From Haemophilus sp. (lineage in GTDB: Bacteria; Pseudomonadota; Gammaproteobacteria; Enterobacterales; Pasteurellaceae), in the NCBI GenBank assembly GCA_019423025.1, contig JAHZCD010000001.1:248001-312000 (forward strand): a DNA stretch of 64,000 nt, given 5' to 3'. The notes under the pieces are model-generated. The model saw only the letters and a program-made list of their open reading frames with translations, made no database searches and was not told the DNA's origin. Positions 17,663 through 26,862 of this stretch are shown here, piece by piece (positions within the stretch are counted from its first letter, which is position 1; each line of letters opens with the position of its first letter). The translations under genes were made by a program, and so were the position numbers.

Positions 17663-17844
17663 ATTCCCGCATTCTAACATAAGCAAAATTTTATTTCCTG
17701 ACCAACTTCACAAATTTAAAAATCCAATAAAAATTTTGAGAAATCACAATATTTTTGTGTTTAAAGGTTTTCATAGTAGCCGTTATGGTGTAGATTAACT
17801 GCATTTCCATTCATAAAATGATTTATACAAATTAAGGAAGCAAA

Positions 17845-18876
17845 ATGAAAGACTTAGACTGGAACAATCTTGGATTTAGTTATATCAAAACAGATTATCG
17901 TTTCATCGCACATTGGAAAGATGGTAAATGGGATGAAGGGAAACTTACCACTGATAATATGCTACATATCCACGAAGGTTCAACTGCAATTCACTACGGT
18001 CAACAATGCTTTGAAGGCTTAAAAGCCTATCGTTGTAAAGATGGTTCAATCAACTTATTCCGTCCTGATCAAAATGCAAAACGCATGCAACACACCTCTG
18101 ATCGTTTATTAATGCCACAAGTGCCAACCGAATTATTTATCCGCGCTTGTAAAGAAGTTGTGAAAGCAAACCAAGAATGGTTAGGTCCTTATGGTTCTGG
18201 TGCGACATTATATTTACGTCCATTCCTCTTTGGTACGGGTGCGAATATCGGTGTGAAAACTGCTCCTGAATTTATTTTCTCTGTATTCTGCTGCCCTGTC
18301 GGCGCATACTTCAAAGGTGGTTTAGCGCCATCTAACTTCATTACAACTGATTACGACCGTGCTGCTCCGATGGGGACCGGTGGTGTAAAAGTGGGTGGTA
18401 ACTATGCTGCAAGCTTACTTCCTCATGAATTAGCAGCTGAAGCTGGCACACCTGAACGTAAATTTGCTGATGCGATCTATCTTGATCCAAAAACTCACAC
18501 TAAGATTGAAGAAGTGGGTGCGGCAAACTTCTTTGGTATTACCAAAGATAATAAATTTATCACGCCAGCATCTGAATCCATTTTACCAAGTATCACGAAA
18601 TACTCATTACTTCACATTGCAAAAGAACGTTTAGGTATGGAGGCCATTGAAGGCGATGTCTATATTGATCAACTTGATCAATTCGCCGAAGCGGGTGCTT
18701 GCGGTACTGCTGCAGTGATTACGCCAGTAGGTGGTATTCAACACAAAGGTAAATTCCACGTGTTCTATTCAGAAACTGAAGTAGGCCCTGTTACACGTAA
18801 ACTTTACAACGAGCTAACCGGCATCCAATTCGGTGATGTGAAAGCACCTGAAGGCTGGATTGTAAAAGTAGAATAA
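17845..18876 (+). CDS. ilvE: branched-chain amino acid aminotransferase
   Basis: This PLP enzyme makes the last transamination step to leucine, isoleucine and valine. At 343 residues it belongs to the longer type II BCAT form rather than the 309-residue E. coli type. The PLP-binding lysine is K182 in GGVKVGGNYAASL, and the phosphate-binding region EVGAANFFGI lies near residue 225. The Shine-Dalgarno AAGGAAG precedes the ATG. It stands alone, not in an ilv operon. Its neighbour GcvB regulates amino-acid genes in other bacteria, but I see no evidence that it regulates ilvE. Confidence 0.95.
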   Translation: MKDLDWNNLGFSYIKTDYRFIAHWKDGKWDEGKLTTDNMLHIHEGSTAIHYGQQCFEGLKAYRCKDGSINLFRPDQNAKRMQHTSDRLLMPQVPTELFIRACKEVVKANQEWLGPYGSGATLYLRPFLFGTGANIGVKTAPEFIFSVFCCPVGAYFKGGLAPSNFITTDYDRAAPMGTGGVKVGGNYAASLLPHELAAEAGTPERKFADAIYLDPKTHTKIEEVGAANFFGITKDNKFITPASESILPSITKYSLLHIAKERLGMEAIEGDVYIDQLDQFAEAGACGTAAVITPVGGIQHKGKFHVFYSETEVGPVTRKLYNELTGIQFGDVKAPEGWIVKVE

Positions 18877-18914
18877 TTTTCCTTTCTATCAACAAATCAA
18901 GATTGATTTAATTC

Positions 18915-18957
18915 AAGGACTAAGTTCTGTCACTATAGGACTTAGTCCTTTTAATTT
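18915..18957 (+). terminator. rho-independent terminator of ilvE
   Basis: AAGGACTAAGT (18915-18925) pairs perfectly with ACTTAGTCCTT (18940-18950) across a 14-base loop, followed by a T-rich tail. Confidence 0.85.
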
Positions 18958-19076
18958 TTACACGCTTTGTATAACGTATGTTTCAGTAGAAATACCTCAT
19001 TAATAATATTTAACTCACGCCAAAATACTTCAAAATCAACCGCACATTTCCCCTTTTATTGTGTGCCTATATTTCA

Positions 19077-19098
19077 AATTATGATCTTCATCACAGTT
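19077..19098 (+). promoter_or_regulatory. putative CRP site for oadGAB
   Basis: AATTATGATCTTCATCACAGTT matches the 22-base CRP consensus at 17 positions, including both half-site cores (one change). A -10-like TAGAAT lies at 19117-19122, so the site centre falls about 41.5 bases before the predicted start: the class II activator position. This suggests catabolite activation of the oxaloacetate decarboxylase operon. Confidence 0.6.
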
Positions 19099-19159
19099 TT
19101 ATTTAAACAGATCGATTAGAATAAAATTGTCCATTTTTTCAAGCAAATAAGGAAGAAAA

Positions 19160-19429
19160 ATGATGACTCCCTCAGCACTTATAGTCGAAGGAATTAACCT
19201 GATGTTTTCAGGGATGGGTTTTGTGTTGGTCTTTTTGCTCATTTTAATTTGGGCAATTGGAGTGATATCTAAACTTATCAATCGATTCTTTCCTGAACCA
19301 CAACCCGAGCCTAAAACTCCCCAAAATTCAACCGCACATTCTGCGGCACCTACTGACGATTTTGAGCGTTTACGTCCTATGATTGCAGCGGCTATCGCAC
19401 ACCATCGCCGTACCAAACAGTTCAAATAA
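19160..19429 (+). CDS. oadG: oxaloacetate decarboxylase, gamma subunit
   Basis: This is the small membrane subunit that assembles the sodium-pumping oxaloacetate decarboxylase and binds zinc. It has 89 residues: one transmembrane segment near residues 16-38, a proline-rich linker (PEPQPEPKTP), and a C-terminal tail ending in histidines and basic residues, as typical for OadG. It is followed 15 bases later by oadA and then oadB; the three form an operon. Confidence 0.9.
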   Translation: MMTPSALIVEGINLMFSGMGFVLVFLLILIWAIGVISKLINRFFPEPQPEPKTPQNSTAHSAAPTDDFERLRPMIAAAIAHHRRTKQFK

Positions 19430-19444
19430 CATAAGGATTTTACC

Positions 19445-21235
19445 ATGGCTAAAAAAATAAAAATGACAGAACTGGTGCTTCGTGATGCCCACCAATCACT
19501 TTTCGCAACTCGCTTACGTCTTGATGATATGTTACCAATTGCTCATGAATTAGATGATATCGGCTATTGGTCATTGGAAGCTTGGGGCGGTGCTACATTT
19601 GATAGCTGTATTCGCTTTTTAGGTGAAGATCCCTGGGTTCGTTTGCGTGAATTGAAAAAAGCCTGTCCAAAAACCCCATTACAAATGTTATTACGTGGTC
19701 AGAACCTATTAGGCTATCGTCACTATGCTGATGACGTGGTAGAACGTTTCGTAGAACGTTGTGTAGCGAATGGTATGGATGTTTTCCGCGTATTCGATGC
19801 GCTCAATGATCCGCGTAACATGAAAGCAGCGTTGCAGGCAGTACGTAAATTTGGTGGTCATGCTCAAGGGACATTAAGTTACACAACCAGCCCAGTTCAT
19901 ACCATGCAAACCTGGCTCGACACCACAGAACAATTACTTGAAATTGGTATCGACAGCTTGGTCATCAAAGACATGTCTGGTATTTTAAATCCAATGGCGG
20001 CGGCAGACTTAGTACGCGAAATCAAAAAACGTTTTGACATAGAATTGCATTTACACTGCCACTCCACCACTGGTATGGCAGAAATGGCGTTATTAAAAGC
20101 GGTTGAAGCTGGTGTAGATGGTATTGATACGGCAATTTCTTCTATGTCAGGTACTTATGGTCACCCAGCAACAGAATCCATGGTCGCCACCTTACAAGGC
20201 ACTGAATATGACACGGGTTTAGATATTCCTCGTTTGGAAAAAATTTCAGCTTATTTCCGTAATGTACGTAAAAAATACGCGAAATTTGAGGGTCAATTAC
20301 GTGGTGTAGATAGCCGTATCTTAGTAGCACAAGTTCCAGGCGGCATGCTCACTAACTTAGAAAACCAATTAAAACAACAAAATGCGTCCGATAAATTAGA
20401 TTTAGTGTTAGAAGAAATCCCACGTGTACGTAAAGATTTGGGGTATATTCCTCTTGTTACCCCAACCTCTCAAATTGTTGGTACACAATCGGTTATTAAC
20501 GTACTTACAGGCGAACGCTACAAAACTATAGCCAAAGAAACGGCTGGTATTTTAAAAGGTGAATACGGTAAAACACCTGCACCAGTAGATAGTGCGTTGC
20601 AAGCTCGCGTATTAGAAGGGGCTGAGCCAGTAACTGACCGTCCTGCCGATCACATTGCGCCTGAAATGGCGAAAATTGAAGCTGAAGTGGCTGAACAAGC
20701 TAAAGCGAAAGGCGTCAAATTGGCAGACAACGCCGTAGATGATGCTTTAATCGTGGCGCTCTTCCCTCAAATTGCATGGAAATTCTTAGAAAACCGCAAC
20801 AATCCAGCCGCCTTTGAACCTGCTCCAACTGGCAATGAAAGTGCGGTGGAAAATAAACCTGTTTCTAAAGCGACACCAACTGCTTCTGGCTCCGCTGTTT
20901 ATACCGTGGAATTGGAAGGTAAAGCTTTTGTAGTGAAAGTAAGCGAAGGCGGCGATATTTCTCATGTCTCGACTACTGCTCCGCAAGCTGCGCCGCAAGC
21001 GACTCCAGCTCCAGCAACTGGTGGCACACCAGTAACGGCGCCGATGGCGGGTAATATTTGGAAAGTTGTTGCAACAGAAGGTCAAACCGTAGCAGCTGGC
21101 GATGTATTATTCATTCTCGAAGCCATGAAAATGGAAACCGAAGTGAAAGCTGCACAGGCTGGTACCGTACGCGGCATTTGCGTCAAAGCTGGTGATGCTG
21201 TCGCGGTAGGTGATACCGTGATGACCTTAGCATAA
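19445..21235 (+). CDS. oadA: oxaloacetate decarboxylase, alpha subunit (carboxyltransferase-biotin carrier)
   Basis: It removes the carboxyl group from oxaloacetate onto its own biotin, giving pyruvate. It has 596 residues. The N-terminal carboxyltransferase TIM barrel starts with the metal-site motif LRDAHQSLFATR (residues 12-23). An Ala/Pro-rich linker lies at about residues 505-525, and the C-terminal biotinyl domain has the biotinylated lysine K562 in EAMKMET. Second gene of oadGAB. A flexible linker of repeated QA/PA units is normal for biotin carriers. Confidence 0.96.
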   Translation: MAKKIKMTELVLRDAHQSLFATRLRLDDMLPIAHELDDIGYWSLEAWGGATFDSCIRFLGEDPWVRLRELKKACPKTPLQMLLRGQNLLGYRHYADDVVERFVERCVANGMDVFRVFDALNDPRNMKAALQAVRKFGGHAQGTLSYTTSPVHTMQTWLDTTEQLLEIGIDSLVIKDMSGILNPMAAADLVREIKKRFDIELHLHCHSTTGMAEMALLKAVEAGVDGIDTAISSMSGTYGHPATESMVATLQGTEYDTGLDIPRLEKISAYFRNVRKKYAKFEGQLRGVDSRILVAQVPGGMLTNLENQLKQQNASDKLDLVLEEIPRVRKDLGYIPLVTPTSQIVGTQSVINVLTGERYKTIAKETAGILKGEYGKTPAPVDSALQARVLEGAEPVTDRPADHIAPEMAKIEAEVAEQAKAKGVKLADNAVDDALIVALFPQIAWKFLENRNNPAAFEPAPTGNESAVENKPVSKATPTASGSAVYTVELEGKAFVVKVSEGGDISHVSTTAPQAAPQATPAPATGGTPVTAPMAGNIWKVVATEGQTVAAGDVLFILEAMKMETEVKAAQAGTVRGICVKAGDAVAVGDTVMTLA

Positions 21236-21245
21236 GGAATGGTTT

Positions 21246-22550
21246 ATGGAGAGTATTATTGCGTTAATTAAAGGGATGGGCATATTCCATCTGCAATGGG
21301 GGCAAGCGGTGATGATCGCTGTAAGCCTACTGTTGCTGTGGCTTGCCATCTCGCGCAAATTTGAACCTTTGTTGTTACTGCCAATTGGTTTCGGCGGATT
21401 ATTGTCCAATATCCCTGAAGCTGGTCTTGCTATGACAGCATTGGAGAATTTGCTTCATCTCGGCTCACCTGAACAAATTGCGGTAATCGCTTCGCAATTG
21501 GGTGTACCACCCGATCCAGCCTTGATAAAAACTGCGCTAAATTCTGCGCCGATATCGATGATAAATCAATTAGAAGCGTTATCTGTGGATATGGGTTATA
21601 GCGCCGGTATTTTGGCATTGTTCTATAAAGTTGCGATCAGCTACGGTATTGCACCATTGGTCATTTTTATGGGCGTAGGTGCAATGACAGACTTTGGTCC
21701 GTTATTAGCCAATCCGAAAACATTGCTACTTGGTGCGGCTGCTCAATTCGGTATTTTCGCTACCGTGCTCGGTGCGCTAGCGTTAAATTATTTCGGTATT
21801 ATCGAATTTACGCTGCCTCAAGCTGCCTCTATCGGCATTATTGGTGGTGCAGATGGCCCGACAGCGATTTATCTTACCAGTAAACTGGCACCTGAATTGC
21901 TTGGTGCTATTGCCGTGGCGGCCTATTCCTACATGGCATTAGTGCCGTTGATTCAACCACCGATTATGAAAGCCTTAACCACAGAAGAAGAACGCAAAAT
22001 CCGCATGACACAAATGCGCCATGTGAGTAATCGTGAAAAAGTCTTGTTCCCGGTGATTTTGCTGTTACTCGTTGGGTTACTCCTACCGGATGCTGCCCCA
22101 TTACTCGGGATGTTCTGTTTCGGTAATCTCATGCGTGTAAGTGGCGTAGTAGAACGTTTAAGCGACACCACACAAAACGCCTTGATTAACATTGTAACCA
22201 TTGTGCTTGGCTTGTCTGTGGGCTCTAAACTGATTGCAGATAAATTCCTACAACCGCAAACATTAGGCATTTTAATTCTTGGTGTCATTGCTTTCGGAAT
22301 CGGTACAGGTAGTGGTGTATTAATGGCAAAATTGATGAACAAATTCAGCAAAAACAAAATTAACCCACTCATCGGTTCTGCTGGCGTATCTGCCGTTCCT
22401 ATGGCAGCTCGCGTTTCCAACAAAATCGGATTGGAAGCGGATAACCAAAACTTCCTACTTATGCATGCGATGGGACCGAATGTTGCCGGTGTGGTTGGCT
22501 CGGCCATTGCCGCTGGGGTCATGTTAAAATATGTCGGAACGTTGATGTAA
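21246..22550 (+). CDS. oadB: oxaloacetate decarboxylase, beta subunit (sodium pump)
   Basis: This integral membrane subunit couples decarboxylation of carboxybiotin to export of sodium ions. It has 434 residues and about nine to eleven hydrophobic segments. D203, in GGADGPTAI, corresponds by position and context to the essential aspartate D203 described for the Klebsiella pump. Last gene of oadGAB, followed by a hairpin terminator. The operon can generate a sodium gradient usable by putP and hmrM in the same window; that link is inference. Confidence 0.95.
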   Translation: MESIIALIKGMGIFHLQWGQAVMIAVSLLLLWLAISRKFEPLLLLPIGFGGLLSNIPEAGLAMTALENLLHLGSPEQIAVIASQLGVPPDPALIKTALNSAPISMINQLEALSVDMGYSAGILALFYKVAISYGIAPLVIFMGVGAMTDFGPLLANPKTLLLGAAAQFGIFATVLGALALNYFGIIEFTLPQAASIGIIGGADGPTAIYLTSKLAPELLGAIAVAAYSYMALVPLIQPPIMKALTTEEERKIRMTQMRHVSNREKVLFPVILLLLVGLLLPDAAPLLGMFCFGNLMRVSGVVERLSDTTQNALINIVTIVLGLSVGSKLIADKFLQPQTLGILILGVIAFGIGTGSGVLMAKLMNKFSKNKINPLIGSAGVSAVPMAARVSNKIGLEADNQNFLLMHAMGPNVAGVVGSAIAAGVMLKYVGTLM

Positions 22551-22591
22551 GGTTAAACTGAAAAACACCTAAATGAGGTTCATAAAATAAC

Positions 22592-22623
22592 AAAAAGAGC
22601 GGTCAATTTGACCGCTCTTTTAT
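22592..22623. terminator. uptake-like inverted repeat, AAGAGCGGT variant
   Basis: AAAGAGCGGTCAA pairs with TTGACCGCTCTTT between convergent oadB and the 22639 gene, with T-rich flanks. It equals the usual uptake hairpin except that one T-A pair is swapped to A-T in both arms. Confidence 0.8.
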
Positions 22624-22638
22624 TTATGACGATTTTCG

Positions 22639-25600
22639 TTACTCAACCAGACTCATCGCCAGATTCTTCGCGCCTTTGAAATCTACTTTACCACTTCCTA
22701 ACATCGGAATTTCATCCACTAAGAAGACTTGGCTTGGTAGCATAATCGGCGGTACATTTAATCCTTTAATGCGTTCATTGATCTCATCTAAAGAAAGCGC
22801 AGACTTGATTAAAAGCACAATGCTCTCGCCTTTTTTATCATCGCTTACAGCCACCGCAACGAATTGATTTTCTTCATCAAATGCTTGTGAAAGTTTCTCT
22901 TCCACACTACCGAGGCTGATCATTTCACCGCCGACTTTAGCAAATCGAGAATAACGATCCACAATGGTAATAAAGCCGTTATGATCGATATGGCCTTTAT
23001 CGCCAGTTTTGTAATAACGCACACCATCAATTTCAACAATCACTTCTGCTGTTTTTTCTGGTACATTCAAATAACCTTTCATCACTTGCCCACCACCAAT
23101 CAAGATCAAGCCGTCTTCGCCAACTGGTAATTCTTGCAAACTTTCTGGATCCACAATTTTAATAATGGTACCCGGTAATGGCATACCTACCGTACCCGCT
23201 TGATTGAAGGTAAATTCCTGTAAGGTTTCCGGATCAAGTAAATTAGGCATATTTACACTAGCTACTGGTGCGGTTTCAGTCGCACCATAACCTTCGTAAA
23301 TTTCCAAACCAAATTTAAGTTTAAAGGCTTCTTTCACATCTGCTTTCAATTTTTCGGCACCCGCAATAACCATACGCACGTTTTGTAGCATCAACGGATG
23401 GAATTTCTTATTGCGTACATATAACCTAAAGAAAGTTGAAGTCCCAAATAAAATACTCACCCGATGTCGAGCACACATTTTTCCTACTGTCGCCCCATCT
23501 GTTGGATCCGCCACACTCACCATTTTAATCCCTTCACACAATGGCAATAAAGTTGTCACGGTTAATCCGAATGAGTGGAAAATCGGTAAAGAATTTAAAA
23601 TCACATCATCTTTATGGAAGTTTAATAATTCACCGATCTGTTTAATGTTCGTCAGTAAATTTTTATGGCTTAATTCAATGCCTTTCGGATCACCTTCACT
23701 ACCACTACTGAATAAGATGGTGGCATTATCTTCCAAGCTTACATCTGCAAAGTAGCGTAATTTAATCCACCATTGCGGCGCTAAAAACGCCGTTAAAAAT
23801 GACCGCACTTTATTCGCTTTAGTGATCGATTTCCCTAAATTTTCCATAAAGAGGGCTTTATCAGCCACCACTTGGCTAAAGTTAAAACCTTTTGCGTTCA
23901 ATTTATCCAAGAATTTTTCAGAGGTAATGACTTGCAAAATGTTGGCTTTTTTCAACGCTTTTTCCATCACTTCAGGGCTTAGCGTGTAGTTTAAATTTAC
24001 CGGTACTTTGCCCATCACCATTAAGGTCATATTGATAATTGCCCCGATTGATGAACTTGGTAATAACACGCCAACATTTTTTTCATTCCCTAAAGCGGCT
24101 TTCAAGGTTTTCACAAACATCAATACTGCAGCAATAAATTTCAGGTTATTCAGTTTAGTACCTTGTGCATCCACCGCGGCTTCTTTGAATAAATTCGATT
24201 TTGCCGAATTCAACCAATGGTGCATAAGTGGTTTACGTTTACTCATGACTTTTTCCCATACGGAGAAAGAAAGTTCGAGTACTTTTTGCTTCATGGCTGT
24301 CGCATCAATAAAGCCATGAATGGGTTTACCAAATGCTACTAAAATTTCACTTTTACCTTGGCGTTTAGTTAAATTCTTATAGAAAGAATCGGCACGAGAG
24401 AAGCTGCTACCCCATAATCCACGTAAATAGAAAGGAACAGTCGTCACATTCTCTAAATCTTTTAATACGTGCTCAAAGCCTTTTTGGAACTCATTGATTT
24501 GACCGTTATAGCTAATATGGCCTTCTGGGAATAACGCCACCACTTCACCACGCGCTAAATATTCACGAATAGTTTCAATAGATTCACGACTTGAGCCTCC
24601 ACCAATTGGGATGACTTTGAAAATACGGAAGAACCAAGTGAGATACCATTTGTTGTAAATCGGACGATACATCACAAATTTAATCGCACGCGGGCTAGCC
24701 GCTTGTAACACCAACCAGTCAATCCAGCTAATATGGTTACCTAATAACAACACGCCACCACTTTGTGGAAGATTTTTTAACCCCTCCACATGAAAACGGT
24801 AATTCGCTTTTAATGCAAAGAGCAAGAATAAACGCGTAAATAAATGGGGTACTTTCGACATGGTATATAAACTCGCAGCAAAACATGCAGCCGAAGTCAC
24901 TAAGAATAAACCTTGAGTCGAAACATTCAGTTGTACAAAAACAATGCTTAATAGCAAAAACACTACCATGAACACGTTTTGCACAAAGTTGTTACCCGCC
25001 ATGATTTTGCCGCTGATTTTCTCAGGTGCGAAATACTGAATGGTTGCATTCAATGGCACGATCAATAAACCGCCAGAGAAACCAAAGACAAAAGAACAAA
25101 GTGCTAATACCACCCCACTTTGAGCTAGAGTTAAGAAGAATAACGACACACAAATACCCAACGCACCAAGCGGCACAATACCTAACTCAATATGCAAACG
25201 AGAAGCACGTCCTGCAAGATATGAACCAAGCACAAGCCCTATTCCACTCACCGCAAGAATTGCTTGAATGACAACTGCATTATCTTCATTGAACATCGCT
25301 TTATAATGCGCAGGGAATGCCGCCACAATAATTTGTGACACGCCCCAAAATAGACTTAATCCAATGACACTCAACCAAATATTTTGATCTGCTTTTAATG
25401 TGCGAACGTTATCTTTTAAATACCCTAAAGAAAGGTATTTTCTCATATCAAACTGACCATCTGTATTCTCAGCTTCTTGCTTAAAGAATGGGATTTTAAA
25501 AGCAAAATAGGCTTCTAATGCACTCAGCAATACTAATGCTACACCAATCACCCAAACACTTTGTAATACTTCATTCGGGTCATCTGATGCCACATAATGT

Positions 25601-26088
25601 GCTTCAAAGAAGAAAGAAAAGGCAAAAGAACTAAACAGAATAGCCACAATGGTGAGTGCTTGAATCACACCATTTGCCATACCGATATTTTCAGTGCCCA
25701 CAATTGATTTAATAATGCTATATTTGGCTGGAGAATAGACCGCACTTTGCGCCGCCAAAATCAATGTCAGTACAAAGGAAATAGCAAACATGCCCGTCAT
25801 ATAACTCAATAAAATCCCCGCGCTAATCGCCACTGCCGCTAAACTGCTATAACGAATCACATTGGTGCGAGAAAATTTATCGTTAATAAATGCCGAAGGG
25901 GAAAATAAGAAAATAAACGGTAATAAAATCATCGCATTAATTAATGCCGTTAAAACCACCAAACTCTCGCCTGAAAAACTTTTCAGCAACACATTTTGAA
26001 TGGTAATTTTATGTGCTAAATCCACACTGGCATTAATAAAGGCAATGGCTAAATAAGGCACAAAGCCAGCATATTTTAAGAGTTTCAT
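22639..26088 (-). CDS. aas: LplT-PlsC-acyl-ACP synthetase fusion (lysophospholipid import and reacylation)
   Basis: This 1149-residue protein joins three activities that salvage lysophospholipids at the inner membrane. Residues 1 to about 410 form a 12-segment MFS transporter like LplT. Residues about 420-620 form a PlsC acyltransferase with the HX4D motif HISWID (H452-D457) and FPEGHIS. Residues about 660-1149 form an AMP-binding acyl-ACP synthetase with the adenylate loop SSGSEGDPKG near 790 and YKTGDKG. In E. coli, LplT and Aas are separate neighbouring genes. It overlaps the upstream MerR-type gene by four bases, so they are translationally coupled. Confidence 0.88.
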   Translation of the reverse strand: MKLLKYAGFVPYLAIAFINASVDLAHKITIQNVLLKSFSGESLVVLTALINAMILLPFIFLFSPSAFINDKFSRTNVIRYSSLAAVAISAGILLSYMTGMFAISFVLTLILAAQSAVYSPAKYSIIKSIVGTENIGMANGVIQALTIVAILFSSFAFSFFFEAHYVASDDPNEVLQSVWVIGVALVLLSALEAYFAFKIPFFKQEAENTDGQFDMRKYLSLGYLKDNVRTLKADQNIWLSVIGLSLFWGVSQIIVAAFPAHYKAMFNEDNAVVIQAILAVSGIGLVLGSYLAGRASRLHIELGIVPLGALGICVSLFFLTLAQSGVVLALCSFVFGFSGGLLIVPLNATIQYFAPEKISGKIMAGNNFVQNVFMVVFLLLSIVFVQLNVSTQGLFLVTSAACFAASLYTMSKVPHLFTRLFLLFALKANYRFHVEGLKNLPQSGGVLLLGNHISWIDWLVLQAASPRAIKFVMYRPIYNKWYLTWFFRIFKVIPIGGGSSRESIETIREYLARGEVVALFPEGHISYNGQINEFQKGFEHVLKDLENVTTVPFYLRGLWGSSFSRADSFYKNLTKRQGKSEILVAFGKPIHGFIDATAMKQKVLELSFSVWEKVMSKRKPLMHHWLNSAKSNLFKEAAVDAQGTKLNNLKFIAAVLMFVKTLKAALGNEKNVGVLLPSSSIGAIINMTLMVMGKVPVNLNYTLSPEVMEKALKKANILQVITSEKFLDKLNAKGFNFSQVVADKALFMENLGKSITKANKVRSFLTAFLAPQWWIKLRYFADVSLEDNATILFSSGSEGDPKGIELSHKNLLTNIKQIGELLNFHKDDVILNSLPIFHSFGLTVTTLLPLCEGIKMVSVADPTDGATVGKMCARHRVSILFGTSTFFRLYVRNKKFHPLMLQNVRMVIAGAEKLKADVKEAFKLKFGLEIYEGYGATETAPVASVNMPNLLDPETLQEFTFNQAGTVGMPLPGTIIKIVDPESLQELPVGEDGLILIGGGQVMKGYLNVPEKTAEVIVEIDGVRYYKTGDKGHIDHNGFITIVDRYSRFAKVGGEMISLGSVEEKLSQAFDEENQFVAVAVSDDKKGESIVLLIKSALSLDEINERIKGLNVPPIMLPSQVFLVDEIPMLGSGKVDFKGAKNLAMSLVE

Positions 26089-26726
26089 TTCGCACTCTCC
26101 GCTTGATAAAGATTAAAGGTTTTCATATTCAAGAGATAAGGTTTTAACACCAACAATAAATCAAATAAATGTTTTAATTTTTCATCTTTTTGTTCACTAT
26201 TGGCTAATGCCGCTAAAGTCACATTCACCTCTTTTTCCGCTAACATTTTTGCTGCAGTCAAATAAGCTTTCACTACATCCATTTCGGCTGCATCACAACG
26301 CGCTAAGATCGCCAAAATATCACGTTCTTTTGCTGTAAAAATGCCTTCACGAGGATTCAATAATCCTTCCGCTACCATCTCTTCGATTTGCTGAGTAGAA
26401 AGATGAAATTCTGCAGAGAGTTGCTCCACTGAAAATACTTCATTTTCAGCACCCATGATGATGTCTAATAATCCAATAAGACTTTCATAAGGATTATTCC
26501 AATCAAAATGAGTATGTGCAAAAAGTGCTTTAATTTGTGAAATCGTTGCATTGAAATTGCTTTGTAGATATTTAATAAAGCTGAGTAACTTCACACAATG
26601 TTCATCATAGAGATGAAAATTCGGTTTATCTTTCACCGGCTCTGGCAACAAACCTTCTTTCACATAGTACAGCACCGTGGATTTTGGTGTCTGACTAAGC
26701 TTAACTAAATCATTCATTTTTAACAT
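26085..26726 (-). CDS. MerR-family transcriptional regulator
   Basis: This 213-residue protein has an N-terminal MerR winged helix (VKLSQTPKSTVLYYVKEGLL, residues 8-27, then LYDEHCVKLLSFIKYLQ) and a long helical C-terminal effector region without the metal-binding cysteines of MerR or ZntR. It is the first gene of a two-gene operon; its stop overlaps the start of the LplT-Aas fusion. That suggests it controls the fusion in response to a lipid or fatty-acid signal, which is inference. The Shine-Dalgarno GAGGG supports the start at 26726. Confidence 0.8.
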   Translation of the reverse strand: MLKMNDLVKLSQTPKSTVLYYVKEGLLPEPVKDKPNFHLYDEHCVKLLSFIKYLQSNFNATISQIKALFAHTHFDWNNPYESLIGLLDIIMGAENEVFSVEQLSAEFHLSTQQIEEMVAEGLLNPREGIFTAKERDILAILARCDAAEMDVVKAYLTAAKMLAEKEVNVTLAALANSEQKDEKLKHLFDLLLVLKPYLLNMKTFNLYQAESAK

Positions 26727-26814
26727 CAGGATTTCCCTCTAAGTTGATTTGTTGTGTATTGTAGCGGATAAAAACAAAAAGTAAATAGTGTTACTTTATA
26801 CTTTTAATTAAATT

Positions 26815-26851
26815 TAATAAAAAAGTTGTTCATCGCATGATAAACAACTTT
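26815..26851 (-). terminator. rho-independent terminator after the peptide-binding lipoprotein
   Basis: AAAGTTGTT (26822-26830) and AACAACTTT (26843-26851) form a 9-bp stem; on the minus strand it is followed by a T-rich run. It lies just after the stop codon at 26863. Confidence 0.7.
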
Positions 26852-26862
26852 CTTAATCAGCT

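Noticed and set aside
18951..19076. Small RNA or gene between ilvE and oadGAB
   Set aside because: No terminator or coding frame could be found between the ilvE terminator and the CRP site.
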